From an uncultured Pseudomonadota bacterium (lineage in GTDB: Bacteria; Pseudomonadota; Alphaproteobacteria; RF32; CAG-239): a stretch of 64,000 bases of DNA. The translations under genes and the position numbers were made by a program. Shown here in pieces: positions 1 through 8,787 of this stretch (position 1 is its first letter; every line of letters begins with the position of its first letter). A model generated the notes under the pieces. The model had not been told where the DNA came from, searched no databases, and was given only the letters and a program-made list of their open reading frames with translations. The stretch lies in the NCBI GenBank assembly GCA_949292375.1, contig CASEZG010000001.1, positions 124,679-188,678 on the forward strand, written 5' to 3'.

Positions 1-232
1 CGGCTTTTATATCTAAAAGTTTGGCTTCTTCAGGTAGGGTGATTTTTTTTGAGCTTTCTTCATCTAAGATAAAATCAGGTGCGTTGCGGTTTTTGACGAA
101 CATGGGTAAATAACCGCTATTATCCGAGCGCACCAAATCACGATAAATCTCGTCCAAGCTGGTTGCTTGTGCCGGCAAGGTATAAATAAGCGATGCAAAA
201 AGTATAAAAAACAGCGTTTTTTTTGTTTTCAT
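1..232 (-). CDS. Exported protein of unknown function (N-terminal part)
   Basis: The gene starts at an ATG at 232 and runs off the left edge, so only about 77 residues are visible. They begin with a typical Sec signal peptide: a Lys-rich start (MKTKKT), a hydrophobic stretch, and a likely cleavage site after LPAQA near residue 23. The mature part seen (TSLDEIYRDLVRSDN...) is polar and has no motif I recognise. It is divergent from cysK, with about 100 bp between them. The function is unknown; periplasmic or outer-membrane location is inferred from the signal peptide. Confidence 0.75.
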   Translation of the reverse strand, partial: MKTKKTLFFILFASLIYTLPAQATSLDEIYRDLVRSDNSGYLPMFVKNRNAPDFILDEESSKKITLPEEAKLLDIKA

Positions 233-331
233 TTCTTTATTTTTAATAAATTGTCGTTATGCTTATACTACTTAAGACCCGCTCGTATGAAAAGAATATT
301 TTAGGGTTTATGAACAAATTAGAGGCGCAAA

Positions 332-1261
332 ATGCATAAGATTTATAATTCAGTTACCGAAATGGTCGGAAAAACTCCGTTGCTCAGACTTCATCGTTTG
401 GAAAAGCATTTTAAAATTAAAGCTCATTTGTTGGCAAAATGTGAGTTTTATAATCCCGTGTTTTCCATTAAAGACAGAGTTGCTTTAAAAATGATTGAAC
501 GAGCCGAAGAAACTCAAAAAATTAATGAAGATACGGTTTTTGTGGAAGCGACTTCCGGCAATACGGGTATAGGTTTGGCTGCGATTTGTGCCGCAAAAGG
601 ATACAAGTTGGTGATTATTATGCCGGAAAATATGTCTAAGGAAAGAATTTCGCTTATCAAACTTTTTGGGGCAGAAGTTATTTTGACTCCGGCAGAAGAA
701 GGTATGACCGGCTCAATCAACAAAGCGGATATTTTGGCTGAAAAAAACAAAAATGTTATTTTGTTGCGACAATTTGATAATGAAGCTAATCCTGATGCGC
801 ATAAGTTTGGCACAAGTTTAGAGATTTTGGAAGATACGGGCGGTGATGTTGATTGTTTGGTCAGCGCAATCGGAACAGCCGGAACAATAAATGGTATTGC
901 CTCTGCTTTGAGAACAAATAATCCTGATTTGTATGTTGTCGGGGTAGAGCCGGCGGCAAGTCCGGTTTTGAATGGAGGAAAAGCCGGTCCTCATAAAATT
1001 TATGGTATAGGTGCCGGTTTTGTGCCAAAGTTTTATGACGAAAAACTGGTTAATGAAGTAATTGATATTAAAGACAGTGATGCTGTTGATATGGCCAAAA
1101 TGGTTGCTAAAACAGATGGTTTAGCGGTCGGAATTTCGGCAGGTGCCGCATTGTCTGCTGCGATTAGGGTCGCGGAGCGCGAAGAAATGAAAGGCAAAAA
1201 TATTGTGGTTATTTTGCCTGATGCAACGGAAAGATATTTGTCTACGGGGCTGTTTGATTAA
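332..1261 (+). CDS. cysK: Cysteine synthase (O-acetylserine sulfhydrylase)
   Basis: A cytoplasmic PLP enzyme that makes cysteine from O-acetylserine and sulfide. At 309 residues it has the normal CysK length. The PLP lysine is in the SIKDR motif (Lys47), the substrate loop TSGNTG is at about 74-79, and the phosphate-binding GTAGT loop is at about 181-185. GAGG lies 8 bases before the ATG. tyrA follows after 16 bp, so the two are probably co-transcribed. The close relatives CysM and cystathionine beta-synthase cannot be fully excluded, but there is no CBS or regulatory domain. Confidence 0.9.
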   Translation: MHKIYNSVTEMVGKTPLLRLHRLEKHFKIKAHLLAKCEFYNPVFSIKDRVALKMIERAEETQKINEDTVFVEATSGNTGIGLAAICAAKGYKLVIIMPENMSKERISLIKLFGAEVILTPAEEGMTGSINKADILAEKNKNVILLRQFDNEANPDAHKFGTSLEILEDTGGDVDCLVSAIGTAGTINGIASALRTNNPDLYVVGVEPAASPVLNGGKAGPHKIYGIGAGFVPKFYDEKLVNEVIDIKDSDAVDMAKMVAKTDGLAVGISAGAALSAAIRVAEREEMKGKNIVVILPDATERYLSTGLFD

Positions 1262-1277
1262 ATCTGAGGATTTTTAG

Positions 1278-2210
1278 ATGTTTTTTAATAAAATTGTAAT
1301 TGTCGGTATAGGGCTTATCGGGTCATCTTTGGCTCGTGTGATTATGAAGAATAAGCTTGCCGGAAAGCTATGCGCTTATGATACTAACCCGAAATATTTA
1401 GCGGAAGCTAAAGAATTGGGTATTGTGGATGAGGTTTGTTCAGACCTTGCTTTTGTTGTTAAAGATGCTGATTTGGTGGTTTATGCTACGCCGGTCGGAG
1501 CTTATGGTGAGATTACGCGACAAATTGCACCTTATTTGAAAAAAGGTGCGATTATTACGGATGTCGGTTCGATAAAAAAATATGCAATTTCTGAGATTGA
1601 AGAAAACTTGCCGGAAGAAACAGATGTGATTGTCGTTCCTGGACATCCGGTTGCCGGTACGGAAAAATCAGGTCCGAAAAATGGTTTTGATTCTTTGTTT
1701 GAGGGTCGGTGGTATATTTTGACGCCGAGCAAACTTTCCACAAAGGAAGCTATTGAAAAAGTTTCGGCTCTGTGGGCTACGGCTAAGATGAAGGTTGATT
1801 CAATGTCGCCGGAGCATCATGATAAGGTTATGGCGGCGGTTTCTCATCTGCCACATTTGATTGCTTTTTCGATTGTGGGGACGGTTTCTGATTTGGAAGG
1901 TTATGAAAAACAGGAAATTATTAAATATTCGGCTTCCGGTTTTAGAGATTTTACCCGAATTGCCGGTTCTGATCCGACAATGTGGCGAGATGTTTTTTTG
2001 AACAACAAAGATACCATACTTGAGCTTATTCAACGTTTTGTCGAAGATTTAATCGCATTGGAGCGCAATATTCGTTGGAATGAGGGAGATAAATTGTTTG
2101 AATTGTTTTATCGAACACAAAAAATCCGCAAGGAAGTTATTGAAGCTAAGCAAGAGCAGCCTGAGCATGAAAAACGCTTGTTGGCGGAAATTAACAGACT
2201 TGAAAAATAG
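1278..2210 (+). CDS. tyrA: Prephenate/arogenate dehydrogenase
   Basis: This is the oxidative decarboxylase of tyrosine synthesis. The N-terminus holds a Rossmann fold with the glycine motif VGIGLIGSS (residues 9-17), followed by the conserved GHPVAGTEKSG substrate segment around residue 125 and a helical C-terminal dimerisation domain. At 310 residues it is a stand-alone enzyme, without a fused chorismate mutase or ACT domain. That form is common in alphaproteobacteria, where it is often cyclohexadienyl dehydrogenase. It sits directly behind cysK. NAD versus NADP, and prephenate versus arogenate preference, cannot be read from the sequence. Confidence 0.88.
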   Translation: MFFNKIVIVGIGLIGSSLARVIMKNKLAGKLCAYDTNPKYLAEAKELGIVDEVCSDLAFVVKDADLVVYATPVGAYGEITRQIAPYLKKGAIITDVGSIKKYAISEIEENLPEETDVIVVPGHPVAGTEKSGPKNGFDSLFEGRWYILTPSKLSTKEAIEKVSALWATAKMKVDSMSPEHHDKVMAAVSHLPHLIAFSIVGTVSDLEGYEKQEIIKYSASGFRDFTRIAGSDPTMWRDVFLNNKDTILELIQRFVEDLIALERNIRWNEGDKLFELFYRTQKIRKEVIEAKQEQPEHEKRLLAEINRLEK

Positions 2211-2259
2211 GAATATTTTTTATATCCTGACAGCAATTTTGATTACAGAAGTATAACAG

Positions 2260-3366
2260 ATGAAACCTAATTCTATTCTCGGTAAATATTTAACAAAGCA
2301 GATAATTGTTAATTTCTTTAGTGTTTTGCTTATGGTTATGAGCATTGTGCTGATGTTTGAGGTGATTGAGCTTTTGCGGCGCACTTCCGATAGACCCGAT
2401 GTTAATGCTTGGTTTATTTTGCAAATGGCGATTACAAAATTGCCCAGAACGCTTGAGATGGTTTTTCCTTTTGTGATGATGATTGCGGCAATGATTACGT
2501 TTTGGCGGCTTAGCAAAAGCAATGAATTTGTGATAATTCGCGCCGCAGGTGTTTCTATTTGGGGGTTTTTGGCTCCGGTGCTGTTTGCTGTTTTTGTGGT
2601 TGGTGTGTTGAATATTACCGTGGTTAATCCTATATCCGCAAAAATGTATGAAACTTATGAAACGATGAATTTTCGCTTTAAAACGAAAAACCCGAAAGCC
2701 GTATTGTTTTCGGATAAAGGTTTGTGGATTAGAGAAGCTATTGATGATGAGCGGTTTTTGGTTTTGCAATCGAAGTCTTTGCGTCAAGAAAACGAGAATT
2801 TGCTTTTGCGGGAAGTTGATATCTTGGAGATGGATAGAAATTCACAAATTTTAAGGCGTTTGGAGGCGTTTGCTGCGCTCTTGGACAATAATGAATTTGA
2901 ACTCAAAGATGTTAAGGTTTATGAGGCCGGAAAACCTACTTTGAGTTTGAATAATGTGAAATATAAAACTTCATTGACAGCAGAGAGAATTAAGGAAAAC
3001 TTTATTGATCCGGAGGCTATTTCTTTTTGGGATTTGCCGGCAACAATTAAGTTTTATGAAATGTCCGGATTCTCGGCTTTGCGCCATCATATGCGGTTTT
3101 TGACATTATTGGCTTCGCCTTTGATGCTTTGTGCTATGGTGTTGGTGGCGGCTGTGTTTGCTTTGCGACCCAATAACAGACGCGGCGGTGTGATGTTTTT
3201 GATTGTTGGCGGTATTGCGACAGGTTTTATTGTTTATTTCTTATCTCAGGTTATTTATGCTTTTGGTATAAACGGTTATATACCCGAGTTTTTTGCAGCT
3301 TGGACACCGGCCTTGATTGCCACGCTTATCAGTGTGTCTATTTTGCTGCATTTGGAAGACGGCTAG
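2260..3366 (+). CDS. lptG: LPS export ABC transporter permease LptG (YjgP/YjgQ family)
   Basis: An inner-membrane permease of the LptB2FG transporter that extracts lipopolysaccharide and passes it to the Lpt bridge. Its 368 residues show the family architecture: two N-terminal membrane helices after the LGKYLTKQII start, conserved EL.RT.D and R.AGVS segments, a periplasmic beta-jellyroll (about 130-270), and three or four C-terminal helices. It is more LptG-like than the second family member in this window (lptF at 26578-27705). In most alphaproteobacteria lptG follows lptF directly, but here it is 24 kb away and paired with a PAP2 phosphatase. The next start codon follows its stop without a gap. 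Confidence 0.85.
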   Translation: MKPNSILGKYLTKQIIVNFFSVLLMVMSIVLMFEVIELLRRTSDRPDVNAWFILQMAITKLPRTLEMVFPFVMMIAAMITFWRLSKSNEFVIIRAAGVSIWGFLAPVLFAVFVVGVLNITVVNPISAKMYETYETMNFRFKTKNPKAVLFSDKGLWIREAIDDERFLVLQSKSLRQENENLLLREVDILEMDRNSQILRRLEAFAALLDNNEFELKDVKVYEAGKPTLSLNNVKYKTSLTAERIKENFIDPEAISFWDLPATIKFYEMSGFSALRHHMRFLTLLASPLMLCAMVLVAAVFALRPNNRRGGVMFLIVGGIATGFIVYFLSQVIYAFGINGYIPEFFAAWTPALIATLISVSILLHLEDG

Positions 3367-3999
3367 ATGTCTTGGCGAGAGGTTATTACAGATATTGATA
3401 TTTATGTAAGCTCGTTGTTTTATGACAACGGGCATTTTGTGTTGGAAAAGGATATCTTGGGAAACCTTATAAGAAAAGGGATACCTGAATTGATAGTTCT
3501 TTCTGCCGTGATTATTTTTGTTGTGTGGCTTTACGGAAAGAAAAAGCATAAAGTTGTTTGGAAGATTGATAATAAAATTATGCTTTTGACTTTTGGAACA
3601 ATGTTTTTAGGGCCGATTTTGATTGTTAACGGTATTTTTAAGTCTTTTTGGGGAAGAGCCAGACCACAAGATGTTTTGCAGTTTGGCGGAAATAAGATGT
3701 TTACTTTGCCTTTTGAGATGTCAAATCAGTGTGCTTGGGATTGTTCTTTTATGTCCGGTCATACGGCAGTTGCCTTTTGGCTGCTCGCACCGGCATTATT
3801 GACCCCAAAAAAGTTCAGACCTATTGCTCTGATGGCAGCAGGGGTGTTTGGTTGTCTTACCGCGGTGTATAGAATCGGACAAGGCGCACATTTTTTGACG
3901 GATGTTTTGTCTTCGGCCGTTTTGATGATTGTTTTAATATGGTTTGTTTACAAGCGTTTGTTCTTATTTAACACAAACATCAGGGGCACGAAGATATAA
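3367..3999 (+). CDS. PAP2-family membrane phosphatase
   Basis: A 210-residue integral membrane protein of the type 2 phosphatidic acid phosphatase family. All three catalytic motifs are present: K-X6-RP (Lys92 to Pro100), SGH (130-132), and R-X5-H-X3-D (Arg169, His175, Asp179). About five membrane helices can be seen. The ATG abuts the lptG stop, so translation is probably coupled. That suggests a lipid A or undecaprenyl-phosphate substrate (LpxE-like, or an undecaprenyl-pyrophosphatase), but this is an inference from position. The last 36 bases overlap the 3' end of the convergent tsaB gene. Confidence 0.8.
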   Translation: MSWREVITDIDIYVSSLFYDNGHFVLEKDILGNLIRKGIPELIVLSAVIIFVVWLYGKKKHKVVWKIDNKIMLLTFGTMFLGPILIVNGIFKSFWGRARPQDVLQFGGNKMFTLPFEMSNQCAWDCSFMSGHTAVAFWLLAPALLTPKKFRPIALMAAGVFGCLTAVYRIGQGAHFLTDVLSSAVLMIVLIWFVYKRLFLFNTNIRGTKI

Positions 4000-4620
4000 G
4001 GGTTTGGGAAAGTCAAAAATTTTGTTTTGATATTTGTAGATTCCGCAGGCAGCTAAATCTTCGATAGGCGGGCAATTCAGCATTTTGATGACATGAAGGC
4101 TTAAACCGCTCGGTTTGTTTAAAAATCTTTCAACACCATCTCCAACCAAAGTTATTTTCGGACCGCGCAATTGGTTTATTATTTCTTCATAAGTGCCAGC
4201 GGAAGGTTCTGTAATTTTTTTTCTTTTTTCATCAAAAAGCTGATAATAAAAATCGTCTCTTTTGGTTTCAATGATAACAGCATTTATTTTGGCTAGTTCT
4301 TCAGATTGCAAACCATGGACATATGCTTCGAAAGCGGAAACACCTATGATTTTTGTATTGGGGCAAGCAAGGCCAAAGGCTCTGGCGGCAGAAATGGAAG
4401 AGCGTACGCCGGTAAAAGACCCCGGTCCTGTGCAAACAACAGCTAAGGCTAAATCTTTGAATTGGATATTTTCTGCTTCTAAGGTATTGCGAATCTCTGG
4501 AATAAGGACTTCCGCCTGACCAAAGTCCATTTCTTCCTGAAAGGAGTCTACGGTATGTCCGTCTTTGTTTAGAAGAATAGAAACGCCGTTTGCGGTTGTG
4601 TCAAAAGCCAAAGTATACAT
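3964..4620 (-). CDS. tsaB: tRNA threonylcarbamoyladenosine synthesis protein TsaB
   Basis: TsaB is the inactive ASKHA-fold partner of TsaD in t6A37 modification of ANN-decoding tRNAs. The N-terminal YTLAFDTT strand and the GPGSFTGVR segment are diagnostic. The chosen ATG at 4620 gives 218 residues and starts three residues before the family's first strand; a GTG at 4629 preceded by AGGG is an alternative. The gene is convergent with, and overlaps, the PAP2 gene. Its partner TsaD is in this window at 12957-14033. Confidence 0.87.
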   Translation of the reverse strand: MYTLAFDTTANGVSILLNKDGHTVDSFQEEMDFGQAEVLIPEIRNTLEAENIQFKDLALAVVCTGPGSFTGVRSSISAARAFGLACPNTKIIGVSAFEAYVHGLQSEELAKINAVIIETKRDDFYYQLFDEKRKKITEPSAGTYEEIINQLRGPKITLVGDGVERFLNKPSGLSLHVIKMLNCPPIEDLAACGIYKYQNKIFDFPKPLYLRAPDVCVK

Positions 4621-4717
4621 TTTATTCACTTGCCCTATATTTTTGAGTTTTACTAATTGTTTTTATATTATAGATTATAAAAACAAACAATAATTTTAAT
4701 ATAAAATCAGAAAAATT

Positions 4718-6397
4718 ATGAGTTTTGAGCTTTTACAAGATATGTTTTACGCCGCTCCGGAGCTTTGGTATGGTTTAAGCGCGGTTTTTGTTTTGTTGTT
4801 GTTTGCCGTTTTGGTGGTCGGAATTAAGCTTCTGAAACTTCGGCAAAAGAATTATTTTTTGAACAGGGACAGAGAGCGTTATGCTGAAACCCTTTATGCT
4901 TCAAAAGATGGTTATTTTGCTTTTATTTATCCTGACGAAAAAGTTAATGATCCTTGCCAAATGATTAGAGAAAGATGTTCTCGACGTTTGGCGGTTATTC
5001 TTAATTTGGAAAAAGGGACAAACTCTTCTTTTGAAGATGTTTTGAAAACGTTTTATAAAGATGATGCCAAAAAATTGGTAAAATATATCGGATTATTGAT
5101 GGATGACGGCGTTTCTTTTGAGGATGAGTTTGTTTTAAAAGCAAGCGGTAAACATATTAAGCTTGCTGGTTCTCGAATTAGTGGTTTGGACGGCAATGTT
5201 TATTGCGATATGATATGGTTTCGGGATGTTAGTTTTGAATCTAATAAAATAGAAGAGCTTGAGAAGGAAAAAAATGAAGCGCAAAAGAGTATGCAAAGCC
5301 TGCAAGATGTGATTGATAATCTTCCTTATCCGATATGGCTTAGAGATGAGAACTTGAAGAAGGTATTGATTAATAAAAAATATATTGATTTTGTGCCGGA
5401 TGCTACTCGGGAAGAAATTTTGGATAAAGGTCTTGAAATTCAGAATGCCGGAGGAGAAAGTTCTGCAAGAAATTTGGCTTTGGCAGCCCAAGCAGCTAAT
5501 AAGATAAAAAAAGAAACCGTTTCTCTTGTGAAAAATGGAAAAAGATTTTCTTTTGAGGCGATTGAGACCCCTTTTCATGCCGGGCAAAGTTTGGATAAAA
5601 TTTGCACTGTGGGCGCTTTGGTTGATGTTACGGAACTTGATGATTTGAAGCGAAATCTTAAACTGCATCAAAATGCACATTTGGAAATTTTGGGAGCTTT
5701 GGGTACGGCCTTTGCAGTGTTTGATAATAAATTTAAGCTCTCCTTTTATAACAAAGCATTTGCCGCTTTTTGGAAATTGGAAGATGTTTGGTTGGAAAGC
5801 GCGCCCAGTTATTCAATGTTTTTGGATGTTATCAGAGAAAAGAGGATGCTTCCGGAAGTGCCGGATTTTCGTTTATATAAAAATGATGAGCAAAAAGATT
5901 TTTCCGTAATTATTGAGCCGAAAGAAGATATGCTTCATTTGCCGGACGGGCGAACTTTTCGTCGGGTGCGTGCGCCTCACCCTATGGGGGGATTGGTCTT
6001 TGCTTTTGAAGATGTTACTGATAGGTTGGCAACAAGACGGGCCTATAATTCGTTGCTTTCTGTGCAGAAAGAGATTTTGGATAATATGTTTAATCCGGTT
6101 TTGATTTTTGGTTCAAATGGGCGATTGATTTTTTATAATAAAGCTTATTTGGATATGTGGAATGCTGATGAACTTATGCTGCAGAATGAGCCGGGAATTG
6201 ATGAAATTGTGGAGGCACAGGCAGAATTCTTTAGTAATGTTGATAATTGGAAGTTGTTGAAAAAAGATATTATTCAGCATTTGACAAGTTTGACGACAAA
6301 AAGCTTTAGTATTAAGAGGAGCGATGGTCTTTCAATAGAAGTTTTAACAGCTGTTTTGTCAGATGGTTCTATTTTGATTACGTATAAACAACTATAA
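4718..6397 (+). CDS. Membrane-anchored multi-PAS sensor, DivL-like but without a kinase domain
   Basis: A 559-residue protein with one N-terminal membrane helix (about 18-40), a coiled coil around 175-195, and several PAS domains. The segment with LPDGRTF, PHPMGG and FEDVTDRLA (about 400-445) is the PAS_7-type signature typical of DivL-like sensor kinases of alphaproteobacteria, where it normally precedes another PAS, HisKA and HATPase domains. Here the protein ends right after the last PAS domain. No H-box, N-box or G-box follows in any frame, since the next 150 bp are non-coding. It may act as a ligand- or partner-sensing scaffold rather than a kinase; this is inferred. No clear ribosome-binding site precedes the ATG. 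Confidence 0.75.
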   Translation: MSFELLQDMFYAAPELWYGLSAVFVLLLFAVLVVGIKLLKLRQKNYFLNRDRERYAETLYASKDGYFAFIYPDEKVNDPCQMIRERCSRRLAVILNLEKGTNSSFEDVLKTFYKDDAKKLVKYIGLLMDDGVSFEDEFVLKASGKHIKLAGSRISGLDGNVYCDMIWFRDVSFESNKIEELEKEKNEAQKSMQSLQDVIDNLPYPIWLRDENLKKVLINKKYIDFVPDATREEILDKGLEIQNAGGESSARNLALAAQAANKIKKETVSLVKNGKRFSFEAIETPFHAGQSLDKICTVGALVDVTELDDLKRNLKLHQNAHLEILGALGTAFAVFDNKFKLSFYNKAFAAFWKLEDVWLESAPSYSMFLDVIREKRMLPEVPDFRLYKNDEQKDFSVIIEPKEDMLHLPDGRTFRRVRAPHPMGGLVFAFEDVTDRLATRRAYNSLLSVQKEILDNMFNPVLIFGSNGRLIFYNKAYLDMWNADELMLQNEPGIDEIVEAQAEFFSNVDNWKLLKKDIIQHLTSLTTKSFSIKRSDGLSIEVLTAVLSDGSILITYKQL

Positions 6398-6412
6398 TAC
6401 ACAACCGTTGTT

Positions 6413-6480
6413 TTAATATTAGACAAAACACATATAAAAATGGCGGATTGTAAGGCTTTTTGTGTTAATATTTGACAAAA
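6413..6480. repeat. 16-bp direct repeat in promoter region
   Basis: TTAATATTAGACAAAA (6413-6428) recurs as TTAATATTTGACAAAA (6465-6480), 52 bp apart, in the gap upstream of the gene at 6548. The second copy contains a perfect TTGACA -35 hexamer. The pair may be a duplicated promoter or a regulator site; there is no further support. Confidence 0.4.
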
Positions 6481-6547
6481 GTTTCGTTTTGTGGCATTTT
6501 AATAAGTGTAGTTTTAGCCAGCAAGGCGTGATTTTTTGGAGTTTTGG

Positions 6548-7411
6548 ATGAAAGAAGATTTTTCAAATCCGAATATTGAATGGAAAAAGAATAATTCCGA
6601 TCCCAGCGAGCGGTTGAGTCTGCGTATTAATAACAAAGAAGCAGCAAAATATAAAGCAAAGAAAAAAAGTGTTCTTAAAGCACCGGTTCCTTCGGTGGCA
6701 GAAAATTTACCCAAAGGTTTGAAAAAAATTCGTAAGAAAGTAAGAACGCTGGATGTTCGTTCTGAATATGATGACGATGAAGAAGAAGATTTTCAATATG
6801 TTCCGGATAGTTTGGAGCAATTGAATCAGGCAAATTCATTGATGAATGCGCTTAATGAAGAAGAGAAAAAACTTTTACATCATCAAGAAGAACTGCAAAA
6901 TATGAATATGCAGCGGATGGCTGGAAAAATGGAAGCTTTGGCGACGGCTGCACATATGGTTAAACAAGCGGGAATATCTGATTTTGAAAAAAATATGATT
7001 TTGAGAAATCAGCAGTCAAATGAGCCGCTTGAAAAAATTACTAAAAATGCGGTTAAGGATGTTTTGGGTGAAAAAGAAAAACTTGGCTCTAAAAAAATTC
7101 CTGAGGGAAAAGTTATTCAAACCCTGAGAGGCGTTAAAAGGGTTAAGAATATTGCTGGGACAAAAGGTTTAGAGGGATTATCTTTGGATGCGTTGTTGAA
7201 AGCCGGAGAAAAAGATATTTCTGATGAAGATTTAGCAAAAATTGCAGCAAAAGAAAATAACGCAGTGGCAAAAAAAATTCTTGAGAAATCGGGTCAAGAT
7301 ATTAAAAAACGTCGCAAAAAAGATATTAAGGATATTCCGGATAAAACCAAGGGCAGCAAAAAGGGATTGGTTAGGCGTAATCTGTCTTTGAATAATTTGC
7401 ATGACCGTTAA
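6548..7411 (+). CDS. Lys/Glu-rich protein of unknown function
   Basis: I do not recognise this gene. It encodes 287 very charged residues with no signal peptide or membrane helix. An acidic patch of consecutive Asp/Glu lies near residues 70-80, a likely coiled coil at about 95-125, and a basic C-terminus. The ATG at 6548 is chosen because GGAG lies six bases upstream; an in-frame TTG at 6536 overlaps that site. Codon use matches its neighbours. It is convergent with ampG, with only 3 bp between the stops. It resembles the protein at 27859-29229 only in composition. Confidence 0.7.
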   Translation: MKEDFSNPNIEWKKNNSDPSERLSLRINNKEAAKYKAKKKSVLKAPVPSVAENLPKGLKKIRKKVRTLDVRSEYDDDEEEDFQYVPDSLEQLNQANSLMNALNEEEKKLLHHQEELQNMNMQRMAGKMEALATAAHMVKQAGISDFEKNMILRNQQSNEPLEKITKNAVKDVLGEKEKLGSKKIPEGKVIQTLRGVKRVKNIAGTKGLEGLSLDALLKAGEKDISDEDLAKIAAKENNAVAKKILEKSGQDIKKRRKKDIKDIPDKTKGSKKGLVRRNLSLNNLHDR

Positions 7412-7414
7412 GGC

Positions 7415-8701
7415 TTATTTGTTTCCGGCAGGGTATTTCTTTGTTAAATAAGCTAACAAGATAAGTCCAGGGATGACCATTAAAGCGGTTATGAAAAAGA
7501 AAATATCCCAGCTGACTTTTGCTGCCAGAAAACCACTGGTTGCGGCAAAAACATCTCGAGCAAAACTCATTAATGAAGACAGCAAAGCATATTGTGTGGC
7601 TGTATAAGCGATGTTGCATAAGGATGACAAATATGCTACCAGAGCCGTTGCTCCCATTCCGGCTGAAATATTGTCTAAAGATATGGTTACGGTGAGCAGA
7701 TATATGTTATGACCGGCGTAAGATTGGGCGACAAACATCAGGTTGGTTATGCCTTGTAAAACACCAAACCAAAATAGGGACTTCATTATTCCGAAGCGAT
7801 TGATTATCAGTCCTCCGGCAATGCCGCCGAGAATTGTGGCTATCATACCATAAAGCTTGCTGACATAGGCAATCTCTACTTTACTGAATCCCATGTCATC
7901 ATAAAAAGGATAAGCCATGGGGCCCATATAGGCATCACTCATACGATAGAAAAAGATAAACAGTAAAATGACAGCCCAATCCGGCTTGCGCATAAAGTCT
8001 TTGAATGGGTCATAAACGGCTGTCAGTAAAAATTTTTTTATGCGCTTGCGAAGTGGTCCAGAGTATGAAATTTGGGTTTTTTTCGAATCTTGCGCCGGTT
8101 CTTTGGAACACAGGATTGCAACCATACCAACAAGAGCACCTAAAGACATGATAACATAAACATTGTTCCAACTCATGACAGAAGCCATCCAGATGGCTCC
8201 GGCTCCCGAAAAAATAAGACCAAAACGATAGCCTAAAACAAAAATGGCAACGCCGGCTCCTTGTTCTTTAGCGGTAAATCGTTCGATACGATAAGCATCA
8301 AGCACAATGTCTTGTGAGGCGGAGGCAATGGTTACCAAAACAGCAAAAAAAGCCATAGTTAAAGGGCTTGCCGAGGGGTTAACCGTGGACATGCACAGAA
8401 TGGATAACATCAGAATAATTTGGGTAAACAAGGCCCAACCGCGTCTGCGACCGAGACGGCAGAATAAAGGAAGTTTAATGCGGTCAATCAGCGGTGACCA
8501 AGCCCATTTGAAACTATAAGGGGTTTTTACCAGAGAAAAAAGCCCGATGGCGGCATAAGATATTCCCGCATCTTTAAGCCAAAGGTTCAGTGTGCCGAAA
8601 ACCAAAAGCAATGGAAATCCGCTGGAGAATCCGAGTGCAACCATGGTAAGCATTCGCTTATCCAAATAAATTCTTGCCGCTGTCAGCCATTTTTTTAGCA
8701 T
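7415..8701 (-). CDS. ampG: Muropeptide permease AmpG (MFS)
   Basis: A 428-residue major-facilitator protein with about 12 membrane helices. The start region (ALGFSSGFPLLLVFGTL, LWLKDAGIS, then YSFKWAWSPLIDR) is the AmpG signature. The family imports anhydro-muropeptides from the periplasm for cell-wall recycling, which fits the lytic transglycosylase MltA encoded nearby. The gene is monocistronic and leftward, separated from secB by a strong terminator. Confidence 0.85.
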   Translation of the reverse strand: MLKKWLTAARIYLDKRMLTMVALGFSSGFPLLLVFGTLNLWLKDAGISYAAIGLFSLVKTPYSFKWAWSPLIDRIKLPLFCRLGRRRGWALFTQIILMLSILCMSTVNPSASPLTMAFFAVLVTIASASQDIVLDAYRIERFTAKEQGAGVAIFVLGYRFGLIFSGAGAIWMASVMSWNNVYVIMSLGALVGMVAILCSKEPAQDSKKTQISYSGPLRKRIKKFLLTAVYDPFKDFMRKPDWAVILLFIFFYRMSDAYMGPMAYPFYDDMGFSKVEIAYVSKLYGMIATILGGIAGGLIINRFGIMKSLFWFGVLQGITNLMFVAQSYAGHNIYLLTVTISLDNISAGMGATALVAYLSSLCNIAYTATQYALLSSLMSFARDVFAATSGFLAAKVSWDIFFFITALMVIPGLILLAYLTKKYPAGNK

Positions 8702-8757
8702 AGGTTTTCTCTCTTTTCTTTGTGTTTGAGCATAAGAGAAATAGGTTAAATTTTAAT

Positions 8758-8787
8758 AAAAAACCCCGCGCTTGGCGGGGTTTTTTC
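8758..8787 (-). terminator. Rho-independent terminator of secB
   Basis: CCCCGC and GCGGGG form a GC stem with A-runs and T-runs on both sides, directly after the secB stop codon (leftward transcription). Confidence 0.85.
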
